Assembly (NCBI GenBank): GCA_002714015.1
Contig: PAWF01000021.1
Coordinates: 46,718-56,327 of the forward strand
Reading direction: 5' to 3'
Source of the DNA: Gammaproteobacteria bacterium
GTDB lineage: Bacteria > Pseudomonadota > Alphaproteobacteria > UBA828
DNA length: 9,610 nt
Shown: positions 7,105 to 9,610 of the stretch, one piece after another
How the letters are laid out: each line of letters opens with the position of its first letter
How positions within the stretch are numbered: position 1 is the first letter of the stretch
Made by a program: the position numbers and the translations under genes
Notes under the pieces: generated by a model
What the model was told of the DNA's origin: nothing
The model's database searches: none
The model's input: the letters and a program-made list of their open reading frames with translations, nothing else

Positions 7105-7449
7105 ATGTGTGGTTTTTGTAGTATGCTAGGAGGACAGAGACATTGGTCAGATGCGGGAACAAACTCTGACCAACCTAGGGCATATGACAATAGTCGGGCT
7201 CAAAGATTAGAGCGTCTCCAACGTATAAAACAGCTTAATTTTGTTATCACTACACTAGGTTTCCATGTTTCGGACTGGGCCAACAAGCAATTTATAGTAA
7301 AAAGTCATAGCGGACGAACAGAAATTGTAGATAACCTCCCACATCTCTGGTCTACTATTGAATCTATATCTTTAAATAAAGTTGACCCCTTAGACATTGG
7401 GTTTATAAAGAAAATAGAGGCACTACAAACCCCAAATAATATAAATTAA
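7105..7449 (+). CDS. Orphan 114-aa protein starting MCGFC
   Basis: I cannot assign a function. The N-terminus MCGFCSMLGGQRHW places Cys at positions 2 and 5 (a CxxC) and superficially resembles the MCGI-x-G start of class II glutamine amidotransferases, where Cys2 is the nucleophile. The protein is far shorter than that domain (about 200 aa) and shows none of its other motifs. A polar helix with Arg/Lys and Glu follows (about 31-45), then LNFVITTLGFHVSDWANKQF (44-63), a strand-like FIVKSHSGRTEIVDNL (63-78), HLW, and a helical C-terminus. There is no signal peptide or membrane span. The ribosome site is weak: AAAGG at 7084-7088 is 16 bases from the ATG. The TAA overlaps the convergent imidase-like gene by 4 bases. 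The clean frame and balanced composition argue for a real gene. Confidence 0.65.
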   Translation: MCGFCSMLGGQRHWSDAGTNSDQPRAYDNSRAQRLERLQRIKQLNFVITTLGFHVSDWANKQFIVKSHSGRTEIVDNLPHLWSTIESISLNKVDPLDIGFIKKIEALQTPNNIN

Positions 7450-8357
7450 AAATTTATTGGATCCTTGCCTGAGCCAAAGGGACATCGCAGTGAAAAATCA
7501 TCAGCCATCTGCTCCATAGTTACCATCCGAACACCCGAGTGGGTCATCATGTGATCAATTAGCCTCTCTAACATCATAAGAACATGAGGTTTACCTGCAC
7601 TGTCAGGATGAATTGTACACAGGAATATAGCATAGTTATGATTTCTGTAGACCCAATCAAACTGATCTTGCCATATTTCACCTAAGTCTCGTCCGGTTAC
7701 CCAGCCGTGACTATTTGGAAACGCTTTAACGAACATAGTAGGGGGTGCATCGTCTAACCACCAACTTGCCGGTAACTCAATAAGATTAACCTCTTTTCCT
7801 GGAACCCAAGGTTTCATCCAAGTCTCAGCACTTTGGCTATAATCAATTTTAGTCCAACTGTCTCCCTCTCTTAACCAATAAGGATGATAATCATCCTCCA
7901 TTAAACTACTATCATATTTTATTCCACGCTCTTGTAATAAACTTATTGTATTAGGACTAAGCTCCCACCACGGAGCCATATGCCCAACCGGATGGCGACC
8001 TGTAAACCTAGCTATAATTTCAATAGTTTTATCAAGTACAGCAGCTTCTTGTTCTCGCGTCATCGCCATTGGATTCTCATGCGAATACCCGTGAACTCCA
8101 ATTTCATGTCCGTGCTCAACAATTTTTTCAAATATATGTGGAAAACTCTCAACAGAATGTCCCGTCACACCCCAGGTTGTATGAATATCGTATCGTTTGA
8201 ACAACTCCAAAAGTCTAGGAACTCCTCTTTTCGCTGCAAATACTCCTCGGGAAATATCACAAGGTGAATTTTCTCCACCAAAAGAACCAATCCAAAGTGA
8301 CACTGCATCGAAATGTGGATTAAAACAAACCTGAATGTCTTTATTTAATTTCACCAT
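7446..8357 (-). CDS. Polysaccharide-deacetylase family (NodB fold), cyclic-imidase/HpPgdA-like hydrolase
   Basis: A 303-aa metal-dependent hydrolase of carbohydrate-esterase-4/NodB fold. It lies in the cytoplasmic branch that includes Helicobacter pylori PgdA, PuuE-type allantoinase and bacterial cyclic imide hydrolases (recalled). Metal ligands are Asp17 (NPHFDAVSLWIG), His89 and His93 (HEIGVHGYSHENP); this D-H-x3-H set matches HpPgdA D14/H86/H90 at a constant offset. Further branch signs are ISRGVFAAKRGVPRLLELF, ELSPNTISLLQERGIKYDSS, LIELPASWWLDD and TIHPDSAGKPH, with a probable catalytic His250. The motif-3 Arg usual in this branch (G-Y-R-A-P) is replaced: the sequence reads G-H-M-A-P (125-129). 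There is no signal peptide, favouring a small cyclic amide or imide substrate over cell-wall glycan. The start is supported by AAGGC six bases upstream. It lies 60 bases after the C45 gene on the same strand, probably one transcript. Confidence 0.87.
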   Translation of the reverse strand: MVKLNKDIQVCFNPHFDAVSLWIGSFGGENSPCDISRGVFAAKRGVPRLLELFKRYDIHTTWGVTGHSVESFPHIFEKIVEHGHEIGVHGYSHENPMAMTREQEAAVLDKTIEIIARFTGRHPVGHMAPWWELSPNTISLLQERGIKYDSSLMEDDYHPYWLREGDSWTKIDYSQSAETWMKPWVPGKEVNLIELPASWWLDDAPPTMFVKAFPNSHGWVTGRDLGEIWQDQFDWVYRNHNYAIFLCTIHPDSAGKPHVLMMLERLIDHMMTHSGVRMVTMEQMADDFSLRCPFGSGKDPINF

Positions 8358-8417
8358 TAGTCTGCCTTTTTTTATTCCATAATCTACTATTCTGCAGAGA
8401 ATACTCTATGACTAAGA

Positions 8418-9506
8418 TTAAGTTATAAATGAGACCTCCTGAAAGTCATTAGAGCACGGCTGACCATCGGTAACGCTTAATTTTCTCTGCTTTAAAGAAA
8501 TAATTATTGCATTGCACGTTTCTAATTGCATTGTCTCTTGTTCCTCAGAGTCAACATGGGCACATATAGAGTGCGGATAGCCAAAGTGGTCTCCAAGAGC
8601 TGACCTTACTGCCGCCTCATCTAGCTGCTGACTCTGCTTAAATAAGCGTTCCAACCTAACATGCCGATACATTGTATTAGGCCAAACTCGTACAACTTCT
8701 GAATCAACATTAAGACCACAAAAATGGTTTGAGTGTGTCAACACACCTTCAGATGGATAAACATAGCCCTCTTGGTTAGGTGCCGCCTCAAGATCTAGAG
8801 CTTCTCCATCTGCATGACCTATAATAAAATTCATAGATACAGTTCTCTTAGATCCGCAAACTGCAAGAATTGCTCCATGCATATGTCTGGAATTAAGAAT
8901 TTCCCTAACCCGTATTCTAAATGGTTTTTGATAGAGGTTTTCACCGTCTTCGGCACACATCATTGCATTAATGACTACACCGATACCTGAGTCATTTACC
9001 CCTTGCATTCCTCCAATTGTTCCTATCTCTCCATGGCAAATAAAATTTGTTTTTTGATTCCTCATAACACGAGAAATCATAGTTCTAACCCCTGGAATCC
9101 AATCCCAGGTCTGACCAAGAAGAGTATCACCAGATTTAGTTTTTTCTGGGAGAAGTGCAAAAGAAGTACAGCCATCTACTGCACCATGTTTTTGGCTTTT
9201 TTGAGACTGCTTAAACATAGAAATAATTAATTCATAACGAACGTTAAGCATAGTAATTTCAGAAATTGAATGTCCAGAGCCATCCACCACTCCCTGTAAT
9301 TCGTCAAAGAATTCAGGGTCAAACGTCTTTAATTTAGGAACCCATTTGGTGGCCTCAGCTAAAATTGATTCTGTTGTAAAGCCAAGCTTTTTGAAACGAG
9401 TTAGATAGACGTCTATGTTATGTCCAATATCATCCCTCAATGATTCTCCATGCTCGCAGCCGCGCATTCGGGAATCATCACCAAGATCTAAGAGTGGTAA
9501 GGTCAT
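8418..9506 (-). CDS. C45 family autoproteolytic acyltransferase/hydrolase (isopenicillin N acyltransferase-like)
   Basis: An Ntn-hydrolase related to fungal acyl-CoA:6-aminopenicillanic acid acyltransferase (peptidase family C45), which transfers or hydrolyses acyl groups on amides. The length of 362 aa is close to the fungal enzyme's 357. The self-cleavage site is Gly112-Cys113 in AVDGCTSFALLP, matching fungal Gly102-Cys103; cleavage would give a ~112-aa alpha chain and a 250-aa beta chain with Cys113 as N-terminal nucleophile. Supporting motifs are SGDTLLGQTWDW (125-136), ICHGEIGTIGGMQGVNDSGI (156-175), VVINAMM (177-183), LDLEAAP (237-243) and LTHSNHF (256-262). No signal peptide is seen, so it should act in the cytoplasm. 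The ATG is preceded by AGGGG at 9513-9517. Bacterial members are mostly uncharacterised, and penicillin biosynthesis is not implied. It is the first gene of a likely pair with the imidase-like gene. Confidence 0.9.
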   Translation of the reverse strand: MTLPLLDLGDDSRMRGCEHGESLRDDIGHNIDVYLTRFKKLGFTTESILAEATKWVPKLKTFDPEFFDELQGVVDGSGHSISEITMLNVRYELIISMFKQSQKSQKHGAVDGCTSFALLPEKTKSGDTLLGQTWDWIPGVRTMISRVMRNQKTNFICHGEIGTIGGMQGVNDSGIGVVINAMMCAEDGENLYQKPFRIRVREILNSRHMHGAILAVCGSKRTVSMNFIIGHADGEALDLEAAPNQEGYVYPSEGVLTHSNHFCGLNVDSEVVRVWPNTMYRHVRLERLFKQSQQLDEAAVRSALGDHFGYPHSICAHVDSEEQETMQLETCNAIIISLKQRKLSVTDGQPCSNDFQEVSFIT

Positions 9507-9550
9507 AAGGAACCCCTAAATTTTACTGCAATAGTTATCAAATTGGGGAT

Positions 9551-9579
9551 AGCATAGTTTGTATAAATATTAAAAGCAA
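9551..9579 (-). promoter_or_regulatory. Weak candidate promoter for the C45-imidase gene pair
   Basis: On the minus strand, TTGCTT (9574-9579) and TATGCT (9551-9556) are 17 bases apart, with 3 and 4 of 6 consensus matches. This is the best-spaced pair I see in the 104 bases upstream of the C45 gene. That stretch is otherwise featureless apart from the Shine-Dalgarno at 9513-9517. Confidence 0.2.
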
Positions 9580-9610
9580 AGATCATGCAATTTTTTAATA
9601 AATCTATAAA

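Noticed and set aside
7105..7146. Class II glutamine amidotransferase domain suggested by the MCGFC start
   Set aside because: Only the first residues resemble it; the protein is half the needed length and lacks the other active-site blocks.
7980..8267. Plus-strand open frame of 95 codons antisense to the imidase-like gene
   Set aside because: Composition is that of an antisense shadow, and the opposite strand encodes the metal-binding motifs.
8434..8440. Perfect AGGAGGT (minus strand) near the end of the C45 gene
   Set aside because: No start codon lies within 5-12 bases downstream; the imidase-like start is about 76 bases away with its own AAGGC site.

Overview
The window reads as compact, AT-rich bacterial chromosome (roughly 35-40% GC by eye). 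It carries seven confidently recognised genes of small-molecule amide, lactam and C2 metabolism plus two small genes I cannot identify. Full-length malate synthase G, very short gaps, and two convergent gene pairs whose stop codons overlap by 4 bases suggest a proteobacterium, most likely a streamlined low-GC (perhaps marine) alphaproteobacterium. That placement is inference. I see no tRNA, rRNA, CRISPR array, insertion sequence or phage gene.

Left part (1-4016): a plus-strand cluster in the order pxpA (5' end cut by the window edge), pxpB, pxpC, encoding the three subunits of an ATP-dependent 5-oxoprolinase-type enzyme. All three depart from textbook Pxp motifs at several normally conserved places. 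They face a minus-strand amidase-signature hydrolase with an intact Lys-cisSer-Ser triad. The pxpC and amidase stop codons overlap.

Middle (4017-6538): a 288-base divergent intergenic region leads into glcB (malate synthase G), whose catalytic residues are all present. The stretch before glcB holds promoter-like boxes and two perfect-stem tandem hairpins. A third pairing is incompatible with the first hairpin, so this looks like a structured leader.

Right part (6539-9610): a small unidentified minus-strand gene whose open frame continues 27 codons upstream without a normal start codon; a 344-base AT-rich gap; a plus-strand orphan beginning MCGFC; then two minus-strand genes probably transcribed together. 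The upstream one encodes a C45-type self-processing acyltransferase/amidohydrolase, the downstream one a NodB-fold polysaccharide-deacetylase/cyclic-imidase-like enzyme.

Working idea (inference): four different C-N hydrolase systems (Pxp-type lactamase, amidase, imidase-like NodB fold, C45 amidohydrolase) in under 10 kb suggest a nitrogen/carbon salvage region for cyclic and acylated amides, with malate synthase feeding glyoxylate-level carbon into the TCA cycle. The genes alternate in strand, so this is a neighbourhood and not one operon.
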